A stretch of 37,359 bases of DNA from Bradyrhizobium lablabi (GTDB lineage Bacteria; Pseudomonadota; Alphaproteobacteria; Rhizobiales; Xanthobacteraceae), in contig NZ_LLYB01000040.1 of NCBI RefSeq assembly GCF_001440475.1, forward strand, positions 16,470 through 53,828, written 5' to 3'. Below, one piece after another: positions 16,657 to 25,388 of the stretch (position 1 is the first letter of the stretch; each line of letters starts with the position of its first letter). Both the position numbers and the translations under genes were made by a program. The notes beneath the pieces were generated by a model. It saw nothing but the letters and a program-made list of their open reading frames with translations, did no database searches and had not been told where the DNA came from.

Positions 16657-18741
16657 ATGGTTCAGGCAATCGTCTTTCTGCCGCTGCTGGGCGCCATTCT
16701 GGCCGGCCTGATCGCGATCTTCGGAGCGCATGCGCGCAACCCGAGTGGCGACGAGGTCGAGCATCATGACCATGGTCACGATCAAGGTCATGGTGACCAC
16801 GCGCATGCGTCGGCCGCCCATGACGACCATGGTCATGACGCTCACGGCCACGACGACCACCACGTCTCCGAGCCGCCGGCGCAGGGGTCGCGCGCGGCCG
16901 AGCTGATCACCACGGGCCTGCTGATGATCTCGGCGGCGCTGTCCTGGGTGGTGCTGGTCAATGTCGGCTTCATGCACCAGGATGCCCGGATCGCGCTGTT
17001 CCCGTGGATCAATTCCGGCGACCTGCAGGTGTCCTGGGCGCTGCGCGTCGACACGCTGACCGCCGTGATGCTGGTGGTGGTCAACACCGTCTCCTCGCTC
17101 GTGCACCTCTATTCCATCGGTTACATGGACGAGGATCCGCACCGGCCGCGCTTCTTCGGCTATCTCAGCCTGTTCACCTTCGCGATGCTGATGCTGGTGA
17201 CCGCGGACAATCTGGTCCAGCTGTTCTTCGGCTGGGAGGGCGTCGGTCTCGCCAGCTATCTGCTGATCGGCTTCTGGTACCAGAAGCCGTCGGCGAATGC
17301 GGCGGCGATCAAGGCGTTCATCGTCAACCGCGTCGGCGATTTCGGCTTTGCGCTTGGCATCTTCGCCGTGTTCATGCTGCTCAAGACCACCGATTTCGAG
17401 ACCATCTTTGCCGGCGCGCAGGGGCTGACCGGCAAGACCATCAACTTCTTCGGCTGGAACGCCGATGCACTGACCCTGATCTGCCTGCTGCTGTTCATGG
17501 GCGCGATGGGCAAATCGGCCCAGTTCCTGCTGCACACCTGGTTGCCGGACGCGATGGAAGGCCCGACGCCGGTCTCGGCGCTGATCCACGCCGCGACCAT
17601 GGTGACCGCCGGCGTATTCATGGTGGCGCGGCTGTCGCCGCTGTTCGAACTGGCGCCCAACGCCCAGGCCGTCGTGATGTTCTTCGGCGCCACCACCGCG
17701 TTCTTTGCGGCGACCGTCGGACTCGTCCAGAACGACATCAAGCGCATCGTCGCCTATTCGACCTGTTCGCAGCTCGGCTACATGTTCGTGGCGATGGGGG
17801 CGGGGGCCTATTCGGTCGGCATGTTCCACCTCTTCACCCACGCCTTCTTCAAGGCGCTGCTGTTCTTGGGCTCCGGCTCGGTGATCTACGCGATGCATCA
17901 CGAGCAGGACATCCGCAACATGGGCGGGCTGAAGGACAAGATTCCCTACACCTACAGCGTGATGGTGATCGGCACGCTGGCGCTGACCGGCTTCCCGCTC
18001 ACCGCCGGCTATTTCTCCAAGGACGCCATCATCGAGTCCGCCTATGTCGCGCACAATCCGTTCGCGTATTACGGCTTCGCGATGACCGTGATCGCGGCCG
18101 GCCTGACCTCGTTCTATTCGTGGCGCCTGATCTTCAAGACGTTCCACGGCGAGCCGCATGACCAGCATCACTACGAGGCCGCCCACGAGTCGCCGATGTG
18201 GATGCTGGTCCCGATCGGCATCCTCGCCGCCGGCTCGATCCTGGCGGGCTACCCGTTCAAGGAAGTGTTCGCGGGCCACGACGTGGAAGAGTTCTTCCGC
18301 GAGTCGCTGAAGATGCATCCGCACATCATCGAGGAGATGCACCACATTTCGCCCGTGGTCGCGTTCCTGCCAACCGTGATGATGGTGGTGGGCTTCCTGG
18401 TGTCGTGGCTGTTCTACATCCGCCGTCCGTACATTCCGGTCCAGCTCGCCCGCGAGCACCAGATGCTCTACCAGTTCCTGCTCAACAAATGGTATTTCGA
18501 CGAGCTCTATGAGCTCATCTTCGTCCGCCCGACGAAGTGGCTCGGCCGCTTCCTGTGGAAGAAGGGCGACGGCTTCGTCATCGACGGCTTCGGCCCGGAT
18601 GGCGTGTCGGCGCGCGTGCTGGATGTCACCCGCAACGTGGTGAAGATCCAGACCGGCTACCTCTATCACTATGCCTTCGCGATGCTGATCGGCGTCGCCG
18701 GGCTGATCACCTGGTTCATGTTCGGCTTGGGAGGCCAGTAA
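16657..18741 (+). CDS. nuoL: NADH-quinone oxidoreductase subunit L, with His-rich insert
   Basis: Distal antiporter-like proton-pumping subunit (ND5 homologue), 694 residues against about 610 in Escherichia coli. The antiporter core is intact: [26 protein letters not shown], with the key membrane Glu, [41 protein letters not shown], with the Lys and His of the half-channels, and [20 protein letters not shown]. The C-terminal lateral-helix region follows. The unusual part is residues 36-69 between the first two helices: 14 His and 8 Asp in 34 residues (16762-16863), resembling a metal-binding loop. Part of the extra length comes from this insert. Its stop overlaps the nuoM start by one base. 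Confidence 0.97.
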   Translation: MVQAIVFLPLLGAILAGLIAIFGAHARNPSGDEVEHHDHGHDQGHGDHAHASAAHDDHGHDAHGHDDHHVSEPPAQGSRAAELITTGLLMISAALSWVVLVNVGFMHQDARIALFPWINSGDLQVSWALRVDTLTAVMLVVVNTVSSLVHLYSIGYMDEDPHRPRFFGYLSLFTFAMLMLVTADNLVQLFFGWEGVGLASYLLIGFWYQKPSANAAAIKAFIVNRVGDFGFALGIFAVFMLLKTTDFETIFAGAQGLTGKTINFFGWNADALTLICLLLFMGAMGKSAQFLLHTWLPDAMEGPTPVSALIHAATMVTAGVFMVARLSPLFELAPNAQAVVMFFGATTAFFAATVGLVQNDIKRIVAYSTCSQLGYMFVAMGAGAYSVGMFHLFTHAFFKALLFLGSGSVIYAMHHEQDIRNMGGLKDKIPYTYSVMVIGTLALTGFPLTAGYFSKDAIIESAYVAHNPFAYYGFAMTVIAAGLTSFYSWRLIFKTFHGEPHDQHHYEAAHESPMWMLVPIGILAAGSILAGYPFKEVFAGHDVEEFFRESLKMHPHIIEEMHHISPVVAFLPTVMMVVGFLVSWLFYIRRPYIPVQLAREHQMLYQFLLNKWYFDELYELIFVRPTKWLGRFLWKKGDGFVIDGFGPDGVSARVLDVTRNVVKIQTGYLYHYAFAMLIGVAGLITWFMFGLGGQ

Positions 18742-20252
18742 TGACAACCTGGCCTATCCTTTCGGTCGTCACCTTCCTGCCGGTCATCGGCGCGGTGCTG
18801 ATCTATTTCGCCCGCGGCGATGATGAAGCGGCGCGGCGCAATGCGCGCTGGATCGCGCTGTGGACCACGCTGATCACCTTCGCGGTGTCGCTGATCCTGG
18901 TCTGGCGCTTTGATGCCGCCACTGCGGATTTCCAGTTCGTCGAAAAGGCGAACTGGCTCGCCAGCGGCATCACCTATCACATGGGCGTCGACGGCATATC
19001 GCTGCCGTTCGTGATCCTGACCACCGCGTTGATGCCGTTCTGCATCATCGCGAGCTGGAAATCGGTCACGAGCCGCGTGCGCGAATACATGATGGCGTTC
19101 CTGTTCCTGGAAACGCTGATGGTCGGCACCTTCTCGGCGCTCGACCTCGTGCTGTTCTATCTGTTCTTCGAAGGCGGCCTGATCCCGATGTTCCTGATCA
19201 TCGGCGTCTGGGGCGGCCCGCGCCGGGTCTATGCGTCGTTCAAGTTCTTCCTCTACACGCTGCTCGGCTCGGTCCTGATGCTGCTGGCGATCATGGCGCT
19301 GTACTGGAATGCCGGGACCACCGACATCCCGACGCTGATGCACACGGCAGTGCCGCGCTCGTTGCAGACCTGGGCGTGGCTGGCGTTCTTTGCCTCCTTT
19401 GCGGTGAAGATGCCGATGTGGCCGGTGCACACCTGGCTGCCGGATGCGCACGTCGAGGCGCCGACCGCGGGCTCGGTGATCCTGGCCGCGATCCTGCTGA
19501 AGATGGGCGGCTACGGCTTCCTGCGATTCTCGCTGCCGATGTTCCCCTTGGCGTCGCATGACTTTGCGCCGCTGATCTTCTCGCTGTCGGTGATCGCGAT
19601 CGTCTACACCTCGCTGGTCGCCTTGATGCAGGAAGACGTCAAGAAGCTGATCGCCTATTCGTCGGTGGCCCATATGGGCTTCGTCACCATGGGCATCTTC
19701 GCAGGTACCACCCAGGGCATCGCCGGTGGCGTGTTCCAGATGGTGTCGCACGGCATCGTCTCCGGCGCGCTGTTCCTGTGCGTCGGCATCGTCTACGACC
19801 GCATGCATACCCGCGAGATCGCGGCCTATGGCGGCCTCGTCAACCGGATGCCGCTCTATGCGATGGCGTTCATGGTCTTCACCATGGCCAATGTAGGTCT
19901 GCCCGGCACGTCCGGCTTCGTCGGCGAATTCATGACGCTGCTCGGCACCTTCAAGGTCTCGGTCCCGACCGCGACCTTTGCCACGCTCGGCGTGATCCTG
20001 TCGGCTGCTTACGCGCTTTGGCTCTATCGCAAGGTGGTGTTCGGCGCGCTGACCAAGCCGTCGCTCGCCAGCATCAAGGATCTGACGCCCCGCGAATGCC
20101 TGACGCTGCTCCCGCTGGTGTTCCTCACCATCCTGTTCGGCGTCTATCCGAAGCCGGTGCTCGACATGTCGGCGGCCTCGGTTCAGCAACTCGTCAACAA
20201 TTACAATGCCGCCGTGACTGCCGTGAAGGCAGCCGCGCTGGTCGCGCAATAA
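18741..20252 (+). CDS. nuoM: NADH-quinone oxidoreductase subunit M
   Basis: Antiporter-like proton-pumping membrane subunit (ND4 homologue), 503 residues, about 14 helices. Recognised by [24 protein letters not shown], with the essential membrane Glu, [39 protein letters not shown], and [19 protein letters not shown]. The true start is the ATG at 18741, overlapping the nuoL stop and preceded by GGGAGG; an open frame extends further upstream but only as an Arg-rich shadow of nuoL. It is followed by a dispersed palindromic repeat, not directly by nuoN. Confidence 0.98.
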   Translation: MTTWPILSVVTFLPVIGAVLIYFARGDDEAARRNARWIALWTTLITFAVSLILVWRFDAATADFQFVEKANWLASGITYHMGVDGISLPFVILTTALMPFCIIASWKSVTSRVREYMMAFLFLETLMVGTFSALDLVLFYLFFEGGLIPMFLIIGVWGGPRRVYASFKFFLYTLLGSVLMLLAIMALYWNAGTTDIPTLMHTAVPRSLQTWAWLAFFASFAVKMPMWPVHTWLPDAHVEAPTAGSVILAAILLKMGGYGFLRFSLPMFPLASHDFAPLIFSLSVIAIVYTSLVALMQEDVKKLIAYSSVAHMGFVTMGIFAGTTQGIAGGVFQMVSHGIVSGALFLCVGIVYDRMHTREIAAYGGLVNRMPLYAMAFMVFTMANVGLPGTSGFVGEFMTLLGTFKVSVPTATFATLGVILSAAYALWLYRKVVFGALTKPSLASIKDLTPRECLTLLPLVFLTILFGVYPKPVLDMSAASVQQLVNNYNAAVTAVKAAALVAQ

Positions 20253-20255
20253 CGT

Positions 20256-20306
20256 AGCGTTTTCAAGCGAAGTGGAAGCCGGTTCGCATGAAGAAAACGC
20301 GTCAAG
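20256..20306 (-). repeat. Dispersed palindromic repeat, copy A, between nuoM and nuoN
   Basis: These 51 bases are the reverse complement of a second copy at 25031-25081, with 44 of 51 positions identical without gaps. The element has inverted ends, GCGTTTTC at 20257-20264 and GAAAACGC at 20293-20300, so it would fold into a hairpin in the nuo mRNA. It fills most of the 66-bp gap between nuoM and nuoN. I recognise the family as an abundant intergenic repeat of Bradyrhizobium and relatives; that part rests on memory, the match between copies is seen directly. Confidence 0.85.
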
Positions 20307-20318
20307 GATAAGAAGGCC

Positions 20319-21755
20319 ATGAGCTTTTCCAGTGCAGGTTATCAGTTGCTGCCGGTGTTGCCGGAGCTGGTGCTCGCGGTCGGCGCCATGGCGCTGTTGA
20401 TGCTCGGCGCCTATCGAGGCGAGGGGACGACGAGGCTCGTCACCACGCTCGCGGTGGTGCTGCTGGTCGTCACCGGCGCGCTGGAGCTGATGCTGCCGGC
20501 CGGCAAGCTCACGACCTTCGGCGGCAGTTTCGTCGTCGACGACTTCGCCCGCTTCCTGAAGGTTCTTGCCATCATCGGTTCGGCGGCGACGCTGATCCTG
20601 TCGACGGAGTTCCTGTCCGACCCGTCGCGGCGCATCTTCGAATATTCGATCCTGGTCCTGCTCTCCACGCTCGGCATGATGGTGCTGATCTCGGCCGCCG
20701 ACCTGATCATGCTCTATCTCGGGCTCGAGCTGATGTCGCTCGCACTCTACGTGGTCGCCGCCTCCAACCGCGACAACGCCAAGTCCACCGAGGCCGGCCT
20801 GAAGTACTTTGTGCTGGGCGCGCTGTCCTCGGGCATGCTGCTTTACGGCGCCTCGCTGATCTACGGTTTTACCGGCACGGTCGATTTTGCCGGCATCGCA
20901 GCCGCAGTGAAGTCCGGCAGCGTCGGCATCGTGTTCGGCATCGTATTCCTGCTGGCTGGCCTTTGCTTCAAGGTCTCCGCGGTGCCGTTCCACATGTGGA
21001 CACCCGACGTCTATGAAGGTGCGCCGACGCCGGTCACGGCGTTCTTTGCCTCCGCGCCGAAGGTCGCAGCCCTTGCGGTCTTCACCCGCGTGACGCTCAC
21101 CGCGTTCCCCGGCATCGTCCCGCAATGGCAGCAGATCCTCGTCTTCGTGGCGATCGCCTCGATGGCGCTGGGATCGTTTGCCGCGATCGGGCAGAAGAAC
21201 ATCAAGCGCCTGATGGCCTATTCCTCGATCGGCCATATGGGTTTTGCGCTGGTTGGCCTCGCCTCCGGCACGGTGGAGGGGGCGCAGGGCGTTTTGATCT
21301 ACATCGCGATCTATGTCGCGATGACGCTGGGCTCCTTCGCCGTGATCCTGACCATGAAGCGGAACGGGCAGCCGGTCGAGCAGATCAGCGATTTCGCCGG
21401 CCTCTCGCGCACCAATCCGATGCTGGCGTTCTTCTTCGCCATGCTGCTGTTCTCGCTGGCCGGCATTCCGCCGCTCGCCGGCTTCTTCGCCAAATGGTAC
21501 GTGTTCGTGGCCGCGATCAAGGCGGGGCTGTTCACGCTCGCCGTCATCGGCGTGCTGACCAGCGTCGTGGGCGCGTTCTACTATCTCACCATCGTCAAGC
21601 TGATGTATTTCGACGAGCCTGCCGGGCAGATCGAGCCGATGCGCATCGAATTGCGCACGGTGCTGGCGGTCGCGGGCATCTTCAACATCTTCTTCTTCGT
21701 CTATCCGGGGCCGCTGGTCAGCGTGGCCACGGCGGCGGCGAAGTCGCTTTTTTAG
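20319..21755 (+). CDS. nuoN: NADH-quinone oxidoreductase subunit N
   Basis: Third antiporter-like proton-pumping subunit (ND2 homologue), 478 residues. Key stretches are DLIMLYLGLELMSLALYVVAA, with the membrane Glu, KSTEAGLKYFVLGALSSGMLLYGASLIYG, VPFHMWTPDVYEGAPTPVTAFFASAPKVAAL, with Lys and His residues on the proton path, and QKNIKRLMAYSSIGHMGFAL. It ends the set of 14 nuo genes. The TAG is followed after one base by the ATG of birA, so transcription clearly runs on. Confidence 0.98.
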   Translation: MSFSSAGYQLLPVLPELVLAVGAMALLMLGAYRGEGTTRLVTTLAVVLLVVTGALELMLPAGKLTTFGGSFVVDDFARFLKVLAIIGSAATLILSTEFLSDPSRRIFEYSILVLLSTLGMMVLISAADLIMLYLGLELMSLALYVVAASNRDNAKSTEAGLKYFVLGALSSGMLLYGASLIYGFTGTVDFAGIAAAVKSGSVGIVFGIVFLLAGLCFKVSAVPFHMWTPDVYEGAPTPVTAFFASAPKVAALAVFTRVTLTAFPGIVPQWQQILVFVAIASMALGSFAAIGQKNIKRLMAYSSIGHMGFALVGLASGTVEGAQGVLIYIAIYVAMTLGSFAVILTMKRNGQPVEQISDFAGLSRTNPMLAFFFAMLLFSLAGIPPLAGFFAKWYVFVAAIKAGLFTLAVIGVLTSVVGAFYYLTIVKLMYFDEPAGQIEPMRIELRTVLAVAGIFNIFFFVYPGPLVSVATAAAKSLF

Positions 21756-21756
21756 G

Positions 21757-22563
21757 ATGACCTTTACGCTCGGACCCCGGGCCATCTCGGCGGGCTACCA
21801 GCTCGCCGCTTTCGATCAGATCGGTTCGACCAATGCCGAGGCACTGGCGCGCGCCCGCGACGGCGAGCGGGGCCCGAAATGGTTCGTGACGACGGAACAG
21901 ACCGCCGGCCGCGGCCGGCGCCAGCGGGCCTGGGTCATGCCGCGCGGCAACCTCGCCAGCAGCATTCTGGAAGTCATGGACGTCTCGCCGGCGGTTGCCG
22001 CAACGCTCGGCTTCGCCGCCGGCCTTTCGCTGGAAAGCGCGCTGCAGAAACTGGCCGTCGAAGCCAATATGCGCCGGGCCGAGCCACTGAAATTCGCGTT
22101 GAAATGGCCGAATGACGTTCTGGCGGAGCGTCAGAAGCTCACCGGCATCTTGCTGGAAGCAGAAGCGGTGGCCGGAAACCGGCTCGCGGTGGTGGTTGGG
22201 ATCGGCACCAACGTCGTCGCGGCGCCCGAGGGCACGCCGACGCCTGCGACTTCGCTCGCAGCGCTCGGGGTCCATGTCGGCGCTGAGGAATTGTTCAAGG
22301 GGCTGGCGGAGGCCTGGGTCGAGTTCCGCGGCATCTGGGACAACGGCCGCGGCTTTGCCGGGATTCGAAAGGCGTGGCTGGACCGTGCCTTCGGCGTCGG
22401 CGAACCTGTTGCGATCCGGACCGGAACCGCAACCATCGAAGGCACGTTCGATACGATCGATGAAACCGGCTGTCTGATCGTCCGCACTGCGGAAGGCAAG
22501 CGCATGCCGATCACGGCCGGCGAGGTCTATTTCGGCACCGCGGCATCGCTGGGAGCGACCTGA
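21757..22563 (+). CDS. birA: Biotin--[acetyl-CoA-carboxylase] ligase
   Basis: Cytoplasmic enzyme that forms biotinyl-AMP and attaches biotin to the carrier domain of biotin-dependent carboxylases. At 268 residues it has the catalytic and C-terminal domains but no N-terminal winged helix, so unlike the Escherichia coli protein it cannot act as the biotin-operon repressor. Motifs seen are GRGRRQR (51-57), the adenylate-binding loop, KWPND (116-120) and GIGTN (148-152). The C-terminal SH3-like segment is AFGVGEPVAIRTGTATIEGTFDTIDETG. It starts one base after nuoN and overlaps rnj by one base. Position downstream of nuo is common in this bacterial group. Confidence 0.95.
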   Translation: MTFTLGPRAISAGYQLAAFDQIGSTNAEALARARDGERGPKWFVTTEQTAGRGRRQRAWVMPRGNLASSILEVMDVSPAVAATLGFAAGLSLESALQKLAVEANMRRAEPLKFALKWPNDVLAERQKLTGILLEAEAVAGNRLAVVVGIGTNVVAAPEGTPTPATSLAALGVHVGAEELFKGLAEAWVEFRGIWDNGRGFAGIRKAWLDRAFGVGEPVAIRTGTATIEGTFDTIDETGCLIVRTAEGKRMPITAGEVYFGTAASLGAT

Positions 22564-24233
22564 TGGCGCGGCCGGATGAACTGACCTTTGCGCCGCTCGG
22601 CGGCGTCGGCGAGATCGGCATGAACCTGTCGATCTACGGGCTCGGCAACCGCCATCAGCGGTCCTGGCTTGCGGTCGATCTCGGCGTCTCCTTCGGCGAC
22701 GAGGAGCACCTGCCGGGCATCGATTTGATCATGCCCGACATCAGCTTCCTGGAGAAAGAGCGCAACAATCTGATGGGCCTGGTGCTGACGCACGCTCATG
22801 AGGACCATTTCGGCGCCATCATCGATCTCTGGCCGAAACTGCAATGCAAGGTCTACGCGACCAAGTTCAGCGCCGCGTTGTTCGAGGCCAAATGCGCCGC
22901 CGAGCGCAATCCGCCGAAAATCCCGGTGACGGTGGTTCCCTCAGGCGGCCGGGTCAATCTCGGGCCGTTCACCGTCGAGTTCATTCCGGTCGCGCATTCG
23001 ATTCCGGAGTCGCATGCGCTCGCGATCCATACTTCCGTCGGCACCGTGCTGCACACCGGCGACTGGAAGATCGATCCGACGCCGATCATCGGCCTTCCGA
23101 CCGACGAGCGGCGTTTGCGCGAACTCGGCGATGCCGGCGTGCTGGCGCTGGTCGGCGATTCCACCAACGCTGTGCGGGACGGGCGCTCGCCCTCGGAAAC
23201 CGAGGTTGCTGCCACCATTGCCAAGCTGGTGAAGGGCGCCAAGGGCCGCGTCGCCGTCACCACCTTCGCCTCCAACGTCGCCCGCCTCAAGGCGGTTGCG
23301 GACGCCGCCAAGGCGGCCGATCGGGAAGTGGTCGTGGTCGGCCGCGCCATGGAGCGCGTGGTGCAGGTCGCCCGCGAGACCGGCTATCTCGAAGGTGTGC
23401 AGAATTTCCGTGGCGCCGATTATTACGGCCACTTCCCGCCGGACAAGGTGCTGGCGCTGTGCACCGGCAGCCAGGGCGAGCCGCGGGCGGCGCTGGCGCG
23501 CATCGCCAATAACGACCATCCGCAGGTGACGCTGAACAAGGGCGACAGCGTGATCTTTTCCTCGCGCACCATCCCCGGCAACGAGAAGGCGGTCGGCGCC
23601 ATCATCAACGGGCTGGTGGCGCAGGGCATCGAGGTCATCACCGACCGTACCGATCTGGTCCACGTCTCCGGCCATCCGCGCCGCGACGAGCTCCGCGACA
23701 TGATCACATGGGTGCGCCCGCAGATCCTGATTCCGGTTCATGGCGAGGCGCTGCATCTGTCGGAGCACGCCAAGCTGGCGCGCGCCGCCGCCGTGCCGAA
23801 GGTCCTGACCTGCCGCAATGGCGACCTGGTCAAGCTCGGTCCGGGCGATCCGGCCATTATCGACGAATTGCCGTCGGGGCGGCTCTACAAGGACGGCGCG
23901 ATCCTGGAGGATTCCAAATCCCGCGCCGTGGTGGAACGGCGGCGGATGGGGTTCGCCGGCTGCGCCTTCGTGGCGCTCGCCATGACCGACAAGGGCGAAC
24001 TCGTCGACGATCCCGAGGTTGATCTGGTTGGCGTCCCCGAGAAGAATGCGGCCGGCGAGATCATCGACGAGATCGTGTTCGACACGGTGGTATCGACCGT
24101 CGAAGGCCTGCCGCGGGCGCGGCGGCGCGATCCGGACGCCACGGCGGAATCGGTCCGCCGCGCGGTGCGGGCGGTGATCAACGAGCAATGGGGCAAGAAG
24201 CCGATTTGCCTCGTTCATGTTCTGGTGGTTTGA
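22563..24233 (+). CDS. rnj: Ribonuclease J
   Basis: Metallo-beta-lactamase/beta-CASP ribonuclease, 556 residues, that matures and degrades RNA by 5'-3' exonuclease and endonuclease activity. The zinc motif is HAHEDH (His77, His79, Asp81, His82) after GLVLT. Later metal ligands are in HTGDWKIDP and LVGDSTNA. The beta-CASP features are VTTFASNVARLKAVADAAK, with GSQGEPRAALARI and the C-terminal HVSGHPRRDEL and PVHGEALHL. It starts at the birA stop (TGATG). RNase J proteins are usual in alphaproteobacteria; co-transcription with complex I genes is a notable arrangement. Confidence 0.93.
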   Translation: MARPDELTFAPLGGVGEIGMNLSIYGLGNRHQRSWLAVDLGVSFGDEEHLPGIDLIMPDISFLEKERNNLMGLVLTHAHEDHFGAIIDLWPKLQCKVYATKFSAALFEAKCAAERNPPKIPVTVVPSGGRVNLGPFTVEFIPVAHSIPESHALAIHTSVGTVLHTGDWKIDPTPIIGLPTDERRLRELGDAGVLALVGDSTNAVRDGRSPSETEVAATIAKLVKGAKGRVAVTTFASNVARLKAVADAAKAADREVVVVGRAMERVVQVARETGYLEGVQNFRGADYYGHFPPDKVLALCTGSQGEPRAALARIANNDHPQVTLNKGDSVIFSSRTIPGNEKAVGAIINGLVAQGIEVITDRTDLVHVSGHPRRDELRDMITWVRPQILIPVHGEALHLSEHAKLARAAAVPKVLTCRNGDLVKLGPGDPAIIDELPSGRLYKDGAILEDSKSRAVVERRRMGFAGCAFVALAMTDKGELVDDPEVDLVGVPEKNAAGEIIDEIVFDTVVSTVEGLPRARRRDPDATAESVRRAVRAVINEQWGKKPICLVHVLVV

Positions 24234-24300
24234 GGTAGAAAGCGTTATCGGGCCGCGCGGATACGCCGCGACGACGCATCAAAGCAGGGAGTGGAGTGTC

Positions 24301-24705
24301 ATGCTGGGCCGGCTCAATCACGTGGCGATCGCGGTCAAGGATGCGGAAAAGGCCGCAAAAATCTATGGCGGCGCGTTCGGGGCCGAAATCTCCGGCGCGG
24401 TGCCGCTGCCGGAACATGGCGTCATCACCGTGTTCGTGACGCTGCCCAACACCAAGATCGAATTCATCCAGCCGCTCGGCGAGGCTTCGCCGATCGCCAA
24501 ATTCGTCGAGCGCAACGCCGACGGCGGCATCCATCACATCTGCTACGACGTGCCTGACATCATCGCCGCGCGCGACAAGCTGATCGCAGAGGGCGCGCGC
24601 GTGCTCGGCGACGGCGTGCCGAAGATCGGCGCCCACGGCAAACCGGTGCTGTTTTTCCACCCGAAGGATTTCTCCGGCGCGCTCGTCGAAATCGAACAGG
24701 CCTGA
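24301..24705 (+). CDS. mce: Methylmalonyl-CoA epimerase
   Basis: Small vicinal-oxygen-chelate fold enzyme, 134 residues, that interconverts the (2R) and (2S) epimers of methylmalonyl-CoA (and probably ethylmalonyl-CoA), in propionate and C2 assimilation. The pattern is typical: LNHVAIAVKDAEKAAKIY at the start, KIEFIQPLGEASPIAKFVERNADGGIHHICYDV in the middle, and HPKDFSGALVEIEQA at the end. Likely metal ligands are His7, His79 and Glu130 plus one acidic or Gln residue near 54-57. I chose the ATG at 24301 for its GGGAGTGGAG ribosome site and its family-typical start; an open frame extends 28 codons upstream. It follows rnj by 67 bp. Confidence 0.92.
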   Translation: MLGRLNHVAIAVKDAEKAAKIYGGAFGAEISGAVPLPEHGVITVFVTLPNTKIEFIQPLGEASPIAKFVERNADGGIHHICYDVPDIIAARDKLIAEGARVLGDGVPKIGAHGKPVLFFHPKDFSGALVEIEQA

Positions 24706-24711
24706 GCCCTT

Positions 24712-24987
24712 ATGGCCTATAGCATCTCAACCGCGCTTGCGATCTACTTCGTGCTCTGGTGGGTCGTGCTGTTCGTGACGCTGCCATTCGGCGTCCGTAG
24801 CCAACACGAGGAGGGCGAGGGCGCCCCCGGCACCGATCCCGGCGCGCCGGTCATGGCGCGGATGGGCTGGAAGCTGCTCTGGACCACGCTGATCTCGGGC
24901 GTGGTGTTCGGCATCGGGATGTGGGCCTATCACCAAGGTCTTCTGAACATCGAGCGGCTGTCGAAGCTGATGGGGCTGCCGTTCTAG
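24712..24987 (+). CDS. DUF1467 family membrane protein
   Basis: Small integral membrane protein of 91 residues with two helices (about 5-24 and 57-76). The recognisable DUF1467 pattern is ALAIYFVLWWVVLFVTLPFGVRSQHEEG, then PGTDPGAPVMARMGWKLLWTT. Function is unknown; genes of this family often follow mce in alphaproteobacteria. It starts 6 bp after mce, so it is probably the last gene of the nuo-birA-rnj-mce run. Its stop codon lies inside a large palindrome (24984-25022) that probably ends the transcript. Confidence 0.9.
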   Translation: MAYSISTALAIYFVLWWVVLFVTLPFGVRSQHEEGEGAPGTDPGAPVMARMGWKLLWTTLISGVVFGIGMWAYHQGLLNIERLSKLMGLPF

Positions 24988-25022
24988 AGCCCGGTTCTGA
25001 TTGAATCAGAACCGGGCTCTAG
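24984..25022. repeat. 39-base palindrome overlapping the DUF1467 stop, possible transcript end
   Basis: CTAGAGCCCGGTTCTGATT (24984-25002) is the exact reverse complement of 25004-25022, with a single-base centre at 25003. It contains the DUF1467 TAG stop. Together with the adjacent repeat copy B (25031-25081) it makes a composite of about 100 bp. The stem could end or protect the nuo-to-DUF1467 mRNA, but no T tract follows directly, so intrinsic termination is uncertain. Confidence 0.85.
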
Positions 25023-25030
25023 ATTCTTGT

Positions 25031-25081
25031 TTTGACGCGTTTTCTTGACGCGAACCGGTGTCCACTTCGCTGGAAAGCGCT
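25031..25081 (+). repeat. Dispersed palindromic repeat, copy B
   Basis: A 51-base sequence with 44 identities to the reverse complement of copy A at 20256-20306. It begins TTTGACGCGTTTTCTTGACG and ends in GGAAAGCGCT, and is followed by CTAG. It lies just after the palindrome at 24984-25022 and marks the border between the conserved nuo cluster and the accessory stretch. Confidence 0.85.
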
Positions 25082-25101
25082 CTAGGGTTAGGACAGGCAC
25101 A

Positions 25102-25386
25102 ATGTGGCGCTGTGTTGCTCTGCTTTTCTTGCTGCTGACATCCATCGGCGGGCCCGCTGCCGCGATGGATCCCTCCGCCATGGAGGAGACCAACTGCCTG
25201 ATGGCCTGCGACGCCAATCAGGAGCATTGCGGCGCCGGGCAGGCTTCACTCAACAGGAACCGTCCCGTTGCCGCACATCTTTCGCAGCGGGAAATCAAAG
25301 CATCTCCGGTTCCCGGTTTGCGTCGGACGACTGGGCCCTCGACCCGTGAGGGGCCACTGTCTCGTGCAAATGAAGGCAGGCCCTAA
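25102..25386 (+). CDS. Small secreted Cys-containing protein of unknown function (94 aa)
   Basis: No family recognised. The product begins with a clear signal peptide (MWRCVALLFLLLTSIGGPAAA), probably cut after residue 21. The mature part starts MDPSAMEETNCLMACDANQEHCG, with three cysteines close together, and then becomes polar and low in structure. I prefer the ATG at 25102, preceded by AGGACAGG, over an upstream in-frame ATG inside the repeat. Its stop is two bases from the stop of the converging PilZ gene. The C-terminal half looks weakly constrained and may not be conserved. Confidence 0.5.
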   Translation: MWRCVALLFLLLTSIGGPAAAMDPSAMEETNCLMACDANQEHCGAGQASLNRNRPVAAHLSQREIKASPVPGLRRTTGPSTREGPLSRANEGRP

Positions 25387-25388
25387 AT

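Noticed and set aside
18669..21785. A very long minus-strand open frame (about 1000 codons) opposite nuoM and nuoN
   Set aside because: Its translation is Arg/Gln/His/Asp-rich low-complexity typical of the antisense of high-GC membrane genes, with no ribosome site or family resemblance, while nuoM and nuoN on the plus strand are unmistakable.
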